Shown: piece after piece, positions 16,050 to 25,438 of the stretch
Position numbering within the stretch: position 1 is the first letter of the stretch
Layout of the letters: the number at the start of each line of letters is the position of its first letter
Assembly (NCBI RefSeq): GCF_000235425.2
Contig: NZ_KI912266.1
Coordinates: 994,405-1,058,404, forward strand
Direction: 5' to 3'
From: Pseudofrankia saprophytica
GTDB taxonomy: Bacteria > Actinomycetota > Actinomycetes > Frankiales > Frankiaceae
Length of the DNA stretch: 64,000 bases
Translations under genes and position numbers: made by a program
The notes under the pieces: model-generated
The model's database searches: none
What the model was told of the DNA's origin: nothing
Seen by the model: only the letters and a program-made list of their open reading frames with translations

Positions 16050-19000
16050 GTGCACAAGGTCCTGGTCGCCAATCGGAGTGAGATCGCGGTCCGGGTGTCA
16101 CGTGCTGCCCATGAGCTGGGTCTGCGCACGGTCGCCGTGTACACCCCCGAGGACGTGTCGTCACTGCACCGGACGAAGGCCGACGAGGCCTATGAGCTGG
16201 GTGAGCCGGGGCATCCGGTGCGCGGCTATCTGGACATCGAGGAGTTGCTGCGGGTCGCCAAGCACGCCGAGGCGGATGCGCTGCATCCGGGGTACGGGTT
16301 CCTGTCGGAGTCGGCGGCGCTCGCGGAGGCGTGCGCGGCGGCGGGGGTGACGTTCGTCGGGCCGCCGCCGGCGGTGTTGAGGTTGACGGGTGACAAGGTC
16401 GCGGCGCGGAACGCGGCGATCGCGGCGGGGTTGCCGGTGTTGCGGGCGTCGGTTCCGCTGGTGGACGGCGCCGGGGCGGCCGCGGCCGCGGAGGAGGTCG
16501 GGTTCCCGCTGTTCGTGAAGGCGTCGGCGGGTGGTGGCGGGCGCGGGCTGCGGCGGGTGGAACGGTCCGCGGACCTGGCGGACGCGGTGGCCTCGGCGGT
16601 GCGGGAGGCGGCGGCGGCGTTCGGCGACGGGACGGTGTTCCTGGAGCAGGCGGTGGACCGGCCGCGGCATATCGAGGTGCAGGTCTTCGGGGACGCGACG
16701 GGCGCGGTCATCCATCTGTTCGAGCGGGACTGTTCGGTACAGCGCCGTCACCAGAAGGTCGTGGAGATCGCGCCGGCGCCGCGGCTGGATCCGGCGGTGC
16801 GTGCCGGGCTGTGCGACGCGGCGGTGCGGTTCGCCCGGCACGTCGGCTACGTGAACGCGGGCACCGTCGAGTTCCTGGTCAGCGCGGACGGCACGTACAC
16901 GTTCATGGAGATGAACCCGCGGATCCAGGTCGAGCACACGGTGACCGAGGAGGTCACCGGCGTCGACCTGGTCGGTGCGCAGCTGCGGATCGCCGCCGGG
17001 GAGACGTTGGCGGACCTCAACCTGTCCCAGGACAACATCACGATCCGGGGTGTGGCGATCCAGTGCCGGGTCACGACCGAGGACCCGGCGCAGGACTTCC
17101 GGCCGGACACGGGGACGATCTCGTACTACCAGTCGCCGGGCGGTCCGGGGGTACGTCTGGATGGGGCGACCTATTCCGGCGCGGAGGTCAGCCCGTACTT
17201 CGACTCGCTGCTGGTGAAGCTGACGTGCCGGGGCGTCACGGTGGAGAAGGCGTCTCGGCGGGCGCGGCGGGCGTTGCGGGAGTTCCGGATCCGCGGGGTG
17301 CGGACCAACATCGAGTTCCTGTCCCGGCTGCTCGCCGACGAGTCGTTCCTCGAAGGCGGCGTGACGACGTCGTTCATCGAGGAACGGCCGTGGCTGCTGG
17401 CCGGGGATGGCGGGGCGGACAAGACCAGCCGGATGCTGGCCCGGTTGGCGCACGCGACGGTCAACGGCCACAAGCGGCCGGTCGGCGCGGCGTTCACCGA
17501 CCCGCGCCGGCTGCTGCCGCCGTTGGACTCGACCGACGGCCCGGACGGGCTGGACGGTTCGGACGGGCTGGACGGGCTGATGGCCGGGTCGCGTCAGCTG
17601 CTCGCCGAGGTCGGACCAACCGAGTGGGCGGCCCGGCTGCGGGCCCAGACCGCGTTGGCGGTCACGGACACGACGTTGCGGGACGCGCACCAGTCGTTGC
17701 TGGCGACCCGGCTGCGTAGCTTCGACATCCTGGCCGCCGCCCCCGCGTTCGCCCGGCTTACCCCGAACCTGCTCAGCCTGGAGTGCTGGGGCGGGGCGAC
17801 CTACGACGTGGCGCTGCGGTTCCTGTCCGAGGACCCGTGGGACCGCTTGGCGGCGCTGCGGGAGGCGGCGCCGAACATCTGCCTGCAGATGCTGCTGCGC
17901 GGCCGCAACGCCGTCGGCTACACGCCCTACCCGGACGAGATGGTCGAGACGTTCGTGCAGGAGGCGGCGGCCACCGGCATCGACCTGTTCCGGATCTTCG
18001 ACGCGCTCAACGACATCGAGCAGATGCGCCCCGCCATCGACGCCGTCGTGAACGACACGGCCGCGATCGTCGAGGGCACCCTGTGCTACACCGGGGACCT
18101 CACGGACCCGGGCGAACAGATCTACACCCTCGACTACTACCTGCGCCTCGCCGAGCAGTTGGTCGAGGCCGGCGTACACGTGCTGGCGATCAAGGACATG
18201 GCCGGGCTGCTGCGCCCACCGGCGGCGACCCGGCTCGTCACCGCGTTGCGGGAGCGGTTCGACGTCCCCGTCCATCTGCACACCCACGACACCGCCGGCG
18301 GCCAGCTCGCCACCCTGCTCGCCGCCGCGAACGCCGGCGTCGACGCGGTGGACGCCGCGGCGGCCCCGATGTCCGGCGGCACCAGCCAGCCGAACATGTC
18401 CGCGCTGGTCGCCGCCACCGACCACACCGATCGCGCCACCGGCATCCCGCTTGCCGCGCTGTCGGCGCTGGAGGCCTACTGGGAGGCGGTCCGCGACCTC
18501 TACGCACCCTTCGAAGCCGGCCTACGCGCACCGACGGGCGCCGTGTACCGCCACGAGATCCCCGGCGGCCAGCTCACGAACCTGCGCCAGCAGGCCATCT
18601 CACTGGGTCTGGGCGACCGCTGGACACAGGTGACCGAGTGCTACGCGATCGCGAACGAGCTCCTCGGCAAGCCGATCAAGGTGACGCCGACGAGCAAGGT
18701 CGTCGGCGACCTCGCCCTGTTCATCGCCGGCGGCAACATCGACCCGGACACCCTGCGCACCGAACCGGAGAAGTTCGACCTGCCCGCGAGCGTGCTGGGC
18801 TACCTCGCCGGTGAGCTCGGCACCCCGCCAGCCGGCTTCGCCGAGCCGTTCCGCGAGCGGGCGCTCGCCGGCCGGCGCCCAGCCCCGCCGGACGCCGAAC
18901 TCGCATCCGACGACCGGACCGCGCTGGCCGGCGAGGACCGGCGGGCCGCACTGTCCCGGTTGCTGTTCCCCGGACCGTGGCGCGACTACAACAAGGCCTT

Positions 19001-19466
19001 CGAGCAGTACGGCGACAGCTCCGTCATCCCCACCGAGGCCTTCCTCTACGGCCTGCTGCCCGGCGAACCCGCCAGCGTCTTCCTCGAACCCGGGGTCGAG
19101 ATCATCGTCGAGCTCGAAACCATTGGCGAACCCGACCGCGCCGGCATCCGCACCCTCTACCTGCGCGTCAACGGCCAGCCCAGGCCCGTCCGCGTCCGCG
19201 ACGAGTCGATCACCGCCGTCTCCGCCGCCGCCCGCCGCGCCGACCCGAACGACCCCGGCCACATCGCCGCCGGCCTCCCCGGCATCGTCACCTACGCCGT
19301 CAAGGTCGGCGACACCATCGAGAAGGGCGCCCGACTCGCCGTCGTCGAAGCCATGAAAATGGAGGCCGCCGTCACCAGTTCCATCTCCGGCACCATCACC
19401 GAACTCGCCCACACCACCGGCGACTCCGTCGAGGTCGGCGACCTGTTGGCCGTCATCCAACCCTAG
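16050..19466 (+). CDS. pyc: Pyruvate carboxylase
   Basis: This single-chain 1138-residue enzyme carboxylates pyruvate to oxaloacetate (anaplerosis) using ATP, bicarbonate and biotin. The biotin carboxylase domain starts VLVANRSEIAVRV, a Ser replacing the more usual Gly, with the ATP loop KASAGGGGRGLR. The carboxyltransferase domain begins near residue 539 with TDTTLRDAHQSLLATRLR. The C-terminal biotinyl domain has VVEAMKMEAAVTSS, Lys being the biotin site near residue 1100. An insert rich in DGLDGSDGLDG lies just before the carboxyltransferase domain. The GTG start follows GAGGAG. It is monocistronic and ends only four bases from the convergent kinase gene. Confidence 0.96.
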   Translation: MHKVLVANRSEIAVRVSRAAHELGLRTVAVYTPEDVSSLHRTKADEAYELGEPGHPVRGYLDIEELLRVAKHAEADALHPGYGFLSESAALAEACAAAGVTFVGPPPAVLRLTGDKVAARNAAIAAGLPVLRASVPLVDGAGAAAAAEEVGFPLFVKASAGGGGRGLRRVERSADLADAVASAVREAAAAFGDGTVFLEQAVDRPRHIEVQVFGDATGAVIHLFERDCSVQRRHQKVVEIAPAPRLDPAVRAGLCDAAVRFARHVGYVNAGTVEFLVSADGTYTFMEMNPRIQVEHTVTEEVTGVDLVGAQLRIAAGETLADLNLSQDNITIRGVAIQCRVTTEDPAQDFRPDTGTISYYQSPGGPGVRLDGATYSGAEVSPYFDSLLVKLTCRGVTVEKASRRARRALREFRIRGVRTNIEFLSRLLADESFLEGGVTTSFIEERPWLLAGDGGADKTSRMLARLAHATVNGHKRPVGAAFTDPRRLLPPLDSTDGPDGLDGSDGLDGLMAGSRQLLAEVGPTEWAARLRAQTALAVTDTTLRDAHQSLLATRLRSFDILAAAPAFARLTPNLLSLECWGGATYDVALRFLSEDPWDRLAALREAAPNICLQMLLRGRNAVGYTPYPDEMVETFVQEAAATGIDLFRIFDALNDIEQMRPAIDAVVNDTAAIVEGTLCYTGDLTDPGEQIYTLDYYLRLAEQLVEAGVHVLAIKDMAGLLRPPAATRLVTALRERFDVPVHLHTHDTAGGQLATLLAAANAGVDAVDAAAAPMSGGTSQPNMSALVAATDHTDRATGIPLAALSALEAYWEAVRDLYAPFEAGLRAPTGAVYRHEIPGGQLTNLRQQAISLGLGDRWTQVTECYAIANELLGKPIKVTPTSKVVGDLALFIAGGNIDPDTLRTEPEKFDLPASVLGYLAGELGTPPAGFAEPFRERALAGRRPAPPDAELASDDRTALAGEDRRAALSRLLFPGPWRDYNKAFEQYGDSSVIPTEAFLYGLLPGEPASVFLEPGVEIIVELETIGEPDRAGIRTLYLRVNGQPRPVRVRDESITAVSAAARRADPNDPGHIAAGLPGIVTYAVKVGDTIEKGARLAVVEAMKMEAAVTSSISGTITELAHTTGDSVEVGDLLAVIQP

Positions 19467-19470
19467 GGGC

Positions 19471-21462
19471 TCAGGGCAGGGCGTCGAAGTCGGTCCACCA
19501 CTCGTAGAGGCCGCGGCCGTCCTCGTCGAAGGTGATGAACGCGACCAGGTCGGCGTCGTAGGTCCAGTAGATGTAGAAGTCACCGTTCTCGTGGCCGCAG
19601 ATCAGCGCGCCCTGCTCGGCGGTCTCGCCGGTGTAGTTCCACCGGCCGACGTGGTCCTTGCCGTTCTTGCAGGAGCCGGAGTCCGTGACCTCGTCGTCGC
19701 GGGTCTTGGTGAACTGCGCCAGTGAATCCGCGTCGAAGAAGCTGAACGCGGCGACCGCGTGTTTCTCCCCCGTCGAGATGCAGGTGACGGCGGCCTGGAC
19801 GGTGAAGTTCTCCTGGCTGGCCGCCGGCTTGCAACCCGACAGCGAGCCGGAGTCCAGCTTGGCCACGAGCGCCTGCTCCGCCAGGCTGAGCGCCGCGGTC
19901 GGCGTCGACGGCGGGGCGGAGGGCGGAGCCTTGACCGGAGTTGTCGGCGCCGTCGTGGGCGGAGGACTCGCCGACGTGGTCGCGCCCGGCGACGCGCCGC
20001 TCACCACCGTTCCGGTGTCGTCCTTCGGCCTGGCCACGATCACCAGGACGACGATCAGAACCACCAGTACGGCACCGATGGCGACACCGCCGATGATGAG
20101 GTTGCGCCGGCTGTTGTCGCGCGCGGGCGGCGGCGGAGGCGTCGGAGTTGGAGGCGGAGCGCCCTGGTATCCGCCCGGGCCGGAAGCCGGCTGGCTCCCG
20201 TATCCAGGCCCCGCTGAATAGCCACCGAAGCCCGCCGGCGGAATCTGTCGGACGCCGCCGGGTGCCGGCCGGTTCGCGGCGTTGTGGGCTGGCGTTCCGT
20301 ATCCCACGCCCGGGAGATAGGGGGTGGTCGGGGCGAGGCCGGTCGGAACCGGCGGAAATGGGGAGGGCGGTACCGGGGAGGGCGACGGCATTGGGGGCAG
20401 CGGCGTGGAGCGCGGCGGAACGGAGGGCCGCAGCGCGGGAAGCTGCGGCATCGGAGGTGCCGGCACCGCTGGCGCTGGCGTCGCGGGTGCTGGCGTCGCG
20501 GGTGCTGGCGTCGCGGGTGCTGGTGTCGCGGGTGCTGGTGTCGCGGGCAGGCCAGCCGCTGGCATGGCCAGGCGGGAGGAACCCCTCGCGGCGGCGCGGA
20601 CGTCGTCGTCGAGGTCGACGGGGGTCTGGGCTCGGTCCATCCAGCCGGGCCCGAGAGTGGCCGCGGCGGCCTCGGCGAGGTCGAGCGCGAACGCCCGGGC
20701 GGACTGCTGGCGGTGCGCCGGGTCCTTGGCCAGGGCCGTCAGCAGTGCCTGGCTGACCTGGGCCGGCACGCCGGGCGGCGGTGGGGGCGGGGTGTGCAGG
20801 TGCGCATCGCGCAGCCTCAGGTAGCTGTCCGTGTCGCCACCGAACAGGGGCATGCCGGCGGCCATCTCGTAGGCGACGACCGCGAGCGCGTACACGTCGA
20901 CGGTGGGACGTAATGGCTGCCCCAGGAACTGCTCTGGAGCCATGTAACGCGGCGTCCCGACGATGGAGCTGGTGACGGACGCCGTGCCAGCGATGTCCTT
21001 CGCGATGCCGAAATCCGTAAGCTTCGCCCGGCCGTCCGCCGTGAACAGTACGTTCGCCGGCTTCACGTCGCGGTGCAGCAGCCCCCGCCGATGCGCCGTC
21101 TCCAATGCTCCCGCCACGGCGAGCACCACCGCGCAGGCCCATTCCGGCGCGGCCCGCGACTGCCTCAGCTTGGCCTTGAGGTCGCCGTCCGCCAGCAGCT
21201 CCATGACGATGAGGGCCAGTTCGCCAGCGGGTACGAAGTCGTACACCCGCACGATGTGGGGATGCTCGAGCCTGGTGAGAATGAGCGCCTCATCCTCGGG
21301 GTGCGTGCCCGATTCCGGAGCGCTCGGCAGCACCTTTATGGCCACGTCGCGGCGCAGCCGGTCCTTGGCCGCCAACACCGTGCCGGCCCCGCCGCGACCA
21401 ACCTGCGCGCCCAGCGCATAGCCCGGAAGGGCCCGCTCGACGAGCGTCCGATCCACGATCAC
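19471..21462 (-). CDS. Transmembrane serine/threonine protein kinase
   Basis: This is a PknB-like receptor kinase. The catalytic domain (about residues 10-270) has the glycine loop VGRGGAGTV, VAIKVL lysine near 39, HRDVKPANVL near 126, DFGIAKD and the APEQF motif. A long Pro/Ala linker follows with TPAPA pentapeptide repeats. A membrane helix lies near 453-476 (LIIGGVAIGAVLVVLIVVLV). The C-terminal extracellular domain contains paired Cys (SGCKPAAS, VTCISTG, GSCKNGK, LICGHENG), suggesting a disulfide-bonded sensor rather than PASTA repeats. I chose the GTG at 21462. The ligand is unknown. Confidence 0.93.
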   Translation of the reverse strand: MIVDRTLVERALPGYALGAQVGRGGAGTVLAAKDRLRRDVAIKVLPSAPESGTHPEDEALILTRLEHPHIVRVYDFVPAGELALIVMELLADGDLKAKLRQSRAAPEWACAVVLAVAGALETAHRRGLLHRDVKPANVLFTADGRAKLTDFGIAKDIAGTASVTSSIVGTPRYMAPEQFLGQPLRPTVDVYALAVVAYEMAAGMPLFGGDTDSYLRLRDAHLHTPPPPPPGVPAQVSQALLTALAKDPAHRQQSARAFALDLAEAAAATLGPGWMDRAQTPVDLDDDVRAAARGSSRLAMPAAGLPATPAPATPAPATPAPATPAPATPAPAVPAPPMPQLPALRPSVPPRSTPLPPMPSPSPVPPSPFPPVPTGLAPTTPYLPGVGYGTPAHNAANRPAPGGVRQIPPAGFGGYSAGPGYGSQPASGPGGYQGAPPPTPTPPPPPARDNSRRNLIIGGVAIGAVLVVLIVVLVIVARPKDDTGTVVSGASPGATTSASPPPTTAPTTPVKAPPSAPPSTPTAALSLAEQALVAKLDSGSLSGCKPAASQENFTVQAAVTCISTGEKHAVAAFSFFDADSLAQFTKTRDDEVTDSGSCKNGKDHVGRWNYTGETAEQGALICGHENGDFYIYWTYDADLVAFITFDEDGRGLYEWWTDFDALP
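20474..20548. repeat. 15-bp tandem repeat in kinase linker
   Basis: Five near-identical copies of gctggcgtcgcgggt (last two with one change) encode the TPAPA repeats of the kinase juxtamembrane linker. Fifteen bases keep the frame, so copy number can vary without breaking the gene. Confidence 0.85.
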
Positions 21463-21699
21463 GGAAGAACACGTCTCCCATCTCCCGGGGCTCGCGCCCA
21501 CCCGCCGGCGCCGCGCCTCCCCACAGGCACCACGCCTCGCCGGCCGACGACCGGCGAGAGCCGACGCCATCGCGAGCGAGAGGCGGCTCGGCCGAAAGCC
21601 CGCCTTCGACGCACCCAAGCATCGCGCCCGCGCGCCGCTCGACCGGATCAACCGTCTCTCACCCGACACGATGCGCCAGGTGCCCCTAATTCTCCACGT

Positions 21700-21745
21700 T
21701 CCGCGATGCCCGCCGTGGCCGGACGAGCACGGCGGGCATCGCGGA
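21700..21745. terminator. Strong hairpin downstream of GT39 gene
   Basis: Arms of 18 bp (21700-21717 and 21728-21745) are perfect reverse complements with a 10-nt loop. The hairpin lies 86 bp past the stop codon of the leftward glycosyltransferase gene and upstream of the kinase gene, which fits a terminator insulating the two. The rest of the 21463-21830 gap shows no gene. Confidence 0.75.
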
Positions 21746-21830
21746 TCTGCCAGCGCCAGCACCGGCCCGAACGCCGGCGTCAGAGCCAGAGCCATGGGCA
21801 ACGGGCCACGGGCCGGCCTCAGCGCCGACC

Positions 21831-24227
21831 TCAGGTCACCGTCGTTCCGCCGTTGCCCGTGCCGCCACCGCTGCTCGTCGCCCCGTCAGGGTTGGTAGTC
21901 AGGTCATAGACGGTGACGCCGTCGACCGTGGAGGCGGTGAAATTCTGCTGGACCCACGCGGTGATCGCGGAGGCCTGCTGGCTACCGCCGTTCCCGCGCC
22001 CGGAAAGCCCACCACCGATGAAGTAGTGGATCTTTCCGTCGGCGACGTACTTCTGGAACTGCGCGAGTGTGGGCGACGGGTCGGTGCCATTGAAGCCACC
22101 GATCGCCATGACCGGCTCATCGGCCGCCAACTGGTACCCGGCGGCGTTGTTCGAGCCGACGGCGGCCGCGGACCAGGTGTACGCGGAGCTGTTCTGCTTC
22201 AGCAACGCCACCAGGTCCGCGCCCGGGTCGGTCGCGCCCAGCAGGCCGCCCATGCCGCCGCCCCCGCCGGGGAACCCACCGCCGCCCTGACCACCGGTAC
22301 CCCCCTGACCACCGGTACCCCCCTGACCACCGGTGCCGCCCTGGCCACCAGGGAAGCCTGGTGTCCCGCCACCGAGACCACGGCCGAAGCCGCCACCGGG
22401 TGCCGTGCCGCCTTGCCACGGGAAGCCGCCCTGCCCCTGTTGTCCCTGACCTTGCTGCCCCTGACCCTGGCCCAGTTGGCCCTGGCCGCCGGGAAAGGCG
22501 CCGGCGGCGGGACGAGCGTTCCGGCCGCCGGCCGCCGGGCCCGCGCTCGGGAGCGCGCCGGTGTGCGGCGCATCCGCGGTCGCCAGCGCGTAGCTGGTCG
22601 GACCGAGCAGGCAGCCGACCAGAGCCAGACCCGCGACGGCGAGACCCGCGCGAGCCGGCATCCGGGACACGCCCAGGAGCAGCACCGCGCCTGCGAGCCC
22701 CACGACGAGCACGGCCGGGCGCAGCCAGTCGTGCCAGCCGGCGGTGCGGCCGAGCAGGTGGGCGCACCACCACGCCGTGAGGGCCGTGACAGCGGCGAGC
22801 GTGCCGGCGGCCGCCAGGTGCTCGCGGCGCTCCCACAGCGCCACCGACCCCATGCCGACCAGCGCGCCGATCGCCGGGGCGAGCGCGACCGTGTAGTACG
22901 GGTGGAAGATCCCCTGCATCTGGCTGAAGACGATGCCCGTCACCAGCAGCCAGCCGCCCCACACCAGGAACGCCGCGCGCGCCCGGTCGGTGCGGGGCGC
23001 CCAACGCGGCTGCCGGGCAGCCTCGTCGCCGGCCGCGGAGGGCACCGACGGCGGCGTGGCCCGCCACGTCACCCACAGGCCGGCGACGAGCAGCGCGAGC
23101 GCGGCCGGCAGCAGCCAGGCGACCTGGCCGCCGATCTCGCTGTTGAACATCCGGCCCCAGCCGGTCTGGCCCCAGCCGCCGCCGGCCGTCGGTGGGCCGA
23201 ACACCCGTCCGGCCGCGCCGCCGGCGCCGCCGCCGGGACCCCCGCCCACGCTGCCTGTCTCGTCGCCGGTCAGCCGGCCGAAGCCGTTGTAGCCGAGGGT
23301 CAGCTCCAGGATGCTGTTGTGCTGGGAGCCGCCGATGTACGGGCGGGCCGACGCCGGAACGAGCTCGACGACGGCGATGTACCAGCCGGCCGAGGCGACC
23401 AGCGCGAGGCCGGAGAGCAGCACGTCGCGCACCCGCCGGCCGATCCCCGTCGGCGCCGCGACCAGGTACACCGCGGCGAGCACCGGCACGATCAGGAACG
23501 CCTGCAGCATCTTGGTCAGGAAGCCGAACCCGACCAGCACGCCGGCGAGCGCGAGCCAGCGCGCGCTCGCCCGCTCGACGGCCCGCAGCGTGGCGTACGC
23601 GGCGCCGATGAGCAGCAGCACCAGCAGCGCGTCCGGGTTGTTGAACCGGAACATCAGTACGGCCACCGGCGTCGTCGCGAGGACGAGCCCGGCGATCAGG
23701 CCGGCGGCCGGGCTGAAGGCCCGCCGGACGGTCGCGTAGAGCAACCCGACGGAGGCGACGCCGCACAGCGCCTCCGGCACCAGGATGCTCCACGAGCTCA
23801 GCCCGAAGATCCGTACCGACAGGCTCATCAGCCACATCGCGACCGGCGGCTTGTCGACGGTGATCGAGTTGCCGGCGTCCGAGGACCCGTAGAAAAGCGC
23901 CTTCCAGCTCTGCCCGCCCGCCTGCGCCGCCGCCGAGTAGAAGGCGTTCGCCCATCCGGACCGGCCCAGCCCCCACAGGTAGAGCACCGCCGTCGCCGCC
24001 AGCAGCGCGAGCAACGCCGGCCGGGCCCACCGCGGGTCGTCCGGCCGCCCCCGAGCGACCCGCGCGAGCCGTCCTCGCCACCCCTGGCCGCCGTCTCTCA
24101 GGCCGGGCTGCCCCGCCCGATCGGCCTGATCCGCGGCTCCCGGCTGGCCGACCGGTTCGTCCAGACCCGTCGGCATGGCCGGAGCGACCATGGCGGTGGC
24201 GCGCGACATCGGCTCGTGCGTTGTCAT
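21831..24227 (-). CDS. GT39-family glycosyltransferase (YkcB-like) with extracellular C-domain
   Basis: This 798-residue membrane glycosyltransferase is of the PMT/ArnT class, using a polyprenyl-phosphate sugar donor on the outer face. The signature loop SSDAGNSITVDKPPVAMWL after the first helix is typical of the actinobacterial and Bacillus YkcB-like group. About ten to twelve hydrophobic helices follow. Near residue 580 a Gly/Gln/Pro-rich low-complexity linker contains GGTGGQ repeats. The last 160 residues (LLGATDPGADLVALLKQNSS ... MAIGGFNGTDPSPTLAQFQ) match the soluble C-terminal domain of this group. A basic 60-residue cytoplasmic head precedes the first helix. The acceptor is unknown. 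Confidence 0.9.
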   Translation of the reverse strand: MTTHEPMSRATAMVAPAMPTGLDEPVGQPGAADQADRAGQPGLRDGGQGWRGRLARVARGRPDDPRWARPALLALLAATAVLYLWGLGRSGWANAFYSAAAQAGGQSWKALFYGSSDAGNSITVDKPPVAMWLMSLSVRIFGLSSWSILVPEALCGVASVGLLYATVRRAFSPAAGLIAGLVLATTPVAVLMFRFNNPDALLVLLLIGAAYATLRAVERASARWLALAGVLVGFGFLTKMLQAFLIVPVLAAVYLVAAPTGIGRRVRDVLLSGLALVASAGWYIAVVELVPASARPYIGGSQHNSILELTLGYNGFGRLTGDETGSVGGGPGGGAGGAAGRVFGPPTAGGGWGQTGWGRMFNSEIGGQVAWLLPAALALLVAGLWVTWRATPPSVPSAAGDEAARQPRWAPRTDRARAAFLVWGGWLLVTGIVFSQMQGIFHPYYTVALAPAIGALVGMGSVALWERREHLAAAGTLAAVTALTAWWCAHLLGRTAGWHDWLRPAVLVVGLAGAVLLLGVSRMPARAGLAVAGLALVGCLLGPTSYALATADAPHTGALPSAGPAAGGRNARPAAGAFPGGQGQLGQGQGQQGQGQQGQGGFPWQGGTAPGGGFGRGLGGGTPGFPGGQGGTGGQGGTGGQGGTGGQGGGGFPGGGGGMGGLLGATDPGADLVALLKQNSSAYTWSAAAVGSNNAAGYQLAADEPVMAIGGFNGTDPSPTLAQFQKYVADGKIHYFIGGGLSGRGNGGSQQASAITAWVQQNFTASTVDGVTVYDLTTNPDGATSSGGGTGNGGTTVT
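22285..22338. repeat. 18-bp tandem repeat in GT39 gene
   Basis: Three consecutive 18-bp units (ccctgaccaccggtaccc, the last with two changes) encode repeats of GGTGGQ in the linker between the membrane domain and the extracellular domain. A fourth, degenerate unit follows. Confidence 0.8.
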
Positions 24228-24353
24228 GTGTTCAGGGTCGCCGGGGCGGCTGTGGTTTTGCTGAACGAGTTCCTAAACGCTGCCAGCAGCCCGGGCGACG
24301 CGGCGTGCCGTCCGTCGGCCCCGGGCGTCGCCCTCGCCGGTCCCGCGCGACGC

Positions 24354-24417
24354 CGCTCCATGATCCGGTGAGATTTTCCGACCTCTGGCGCCGAAGATCC
24401 CACCAGATCATGGAGCG
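24354..24417. terminator. Imperfect inverted repeat after DinB-like gene
   Basis: CGCTCCATGATC at 24354-24365 matches GATCATGGAGCG at 24406-24417 perfectly, and pairing continues inward (GGTG/CACC) with mismatches to give about 20-bp arms. It lies downstream of the leftward DinB-like gene and upstream of the GT39 gene, so it is probably a terminator. A recent palindromic insertion is possible. Confidence 0.6.
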
Positions 24418-24486
24418 GGTCCACCGGGGCGCGCGAAGGATCGGCGCCTCCCGGGGTCCGCGCGATCGGGCGGGGGCCCGCCGGGG

Positions 24487-25116
24487 TCAGCCCATGGTGC
24501 GGGCGCCGTCGAGGGACTCGCGGATGATGTCGGCGTGGCCGGCGTGCTGGGAGGTCTCGGCGATGAGGTGCAGGAGCATGCGGCGGGCCGACCAGCTCGC
24601 GCCCGGCTCGAACCAGGGCGCCTCCGGCAGCCGGTGGCCGGCCCCGAGGTCCGGGATGCCGGCGATGATCTCCTCGGTGCGCCGGGCGACCTCCTCGTAG
24701 CTCGCCAGGACGTCGGCGAGCGTCTCGCCCTCCACCAGGCGGAACTCGGTGTCACGCTCGCTGAAGCCGTTCGCGAACGCGTCCGCGCCGCGCAGCACGA
24801 AGTCCAGCCACCGCCTCTCGGTGAGCGCGACGTGCTTGACCAGACCGCCGAGGGTCAGCTGGCTCACCGTGGTGCGGGCGGCGGCCTGCTCGTCGGTCAG
24901 GTCCTTCGTGGTGAAGCGCAGGAAGAACCGGTGGCGCGCCAGCGTCTCCAGCAGGTCGGTGCGCTCGTCGGCGAGCGCGGGGGCGCCGACACCGACCGCG
25001 CCGACCTCACCGACCGCGCCGACCTCACCGGTCGCGGCCTCGCCGGCGCCGGCGGGGTCGGCGGCGCCGACCTCGAGGGTGGCGGTGCCGGCGGTGGTGC
25101 TCGTGATGGTCGCCAT
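24487..25116 (-). CDS. DinB superfamily protein (DUF664-like)
   Basis: The 209-residue protein has a four-helix-bundle DinB/DUF664 core starting near ERTDLLETLARHRFFLRFTT. Putative metal-binding His residues are seen at LVKHVALTERRW and at LHLIAETSQHAGHADIIRE, the usual positions in mycothiol- or bacillithiol-dependent thiol transferases. The first 45 residues are a low-complexity Gly/Val/Glu/Ala head with GEVGAV repeats, probably disordered. The product is likely cytosolic. Divergent from the downstream response regulator gene; no functional link is evident. Confidence 0.85.
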   Translation of the reverse strand: MATITSTTAGTATLEVGAADPAGAGEAATGEVGAVGEVGAVGVGAPALADERTDLLETLARHRFFLRFTTKDLTDEQAAARTTVSQLTLGGLVKHVALTERRWLDFVLRGADAFANGFSERDTEFRLVEGETLADVLASYEEVARRTEEIIAGIPDLGAGHRLPEAPWFEPGASWSARRMLLHLIAETSQHAGHADIIRESLDGARTMG

Positions 25117-25438
25117 CGTCGCTGGTCCTTCCTGTATGTCCTGCGCCTGTCGGGAGATGACGTCCGACGCCGTGGGATCAGCACGTTCCCGAGGCCCGGG
25201 GGCTCCGCCGCCGTCGTCGTCAGAACCGACGCTAGAAGCGATAGCGGCCAGATCCTGTCCTCAATCGACCGGGATTTTCGAGCGACGTGATTTCGGACCA
25301 GATCCCGCCGCGCCGGCCCGCGCGCTACCCGGAGCAACACCACCCCTGGGCCGATTTCGGCGCTCCGTCGCCGACGAGACATATGTCCGCGCATGGGCGA
25401 CCGCCACGTCGACGCGATCGTGCGCTTAGGGTTAGACG
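25117..25438. other. Divergent promoter region
   Basis: This 322-bp region lies between the DinB-like gene (leftward) and the response regulator (rightward) and must carry both promoters. I see no clear operator or palindrome. Open frames here are shadows. Confidence 0.4.

Noticed and set aside
16161-18425. A 754-codon open frame antisense to pyruvate carboxylase
   Set aside because: It is the expected shadow of a high-GC gene: Arg/Gly/Gln/Pro-rich with no domain resemblance, opposite a gene with full family signatures.
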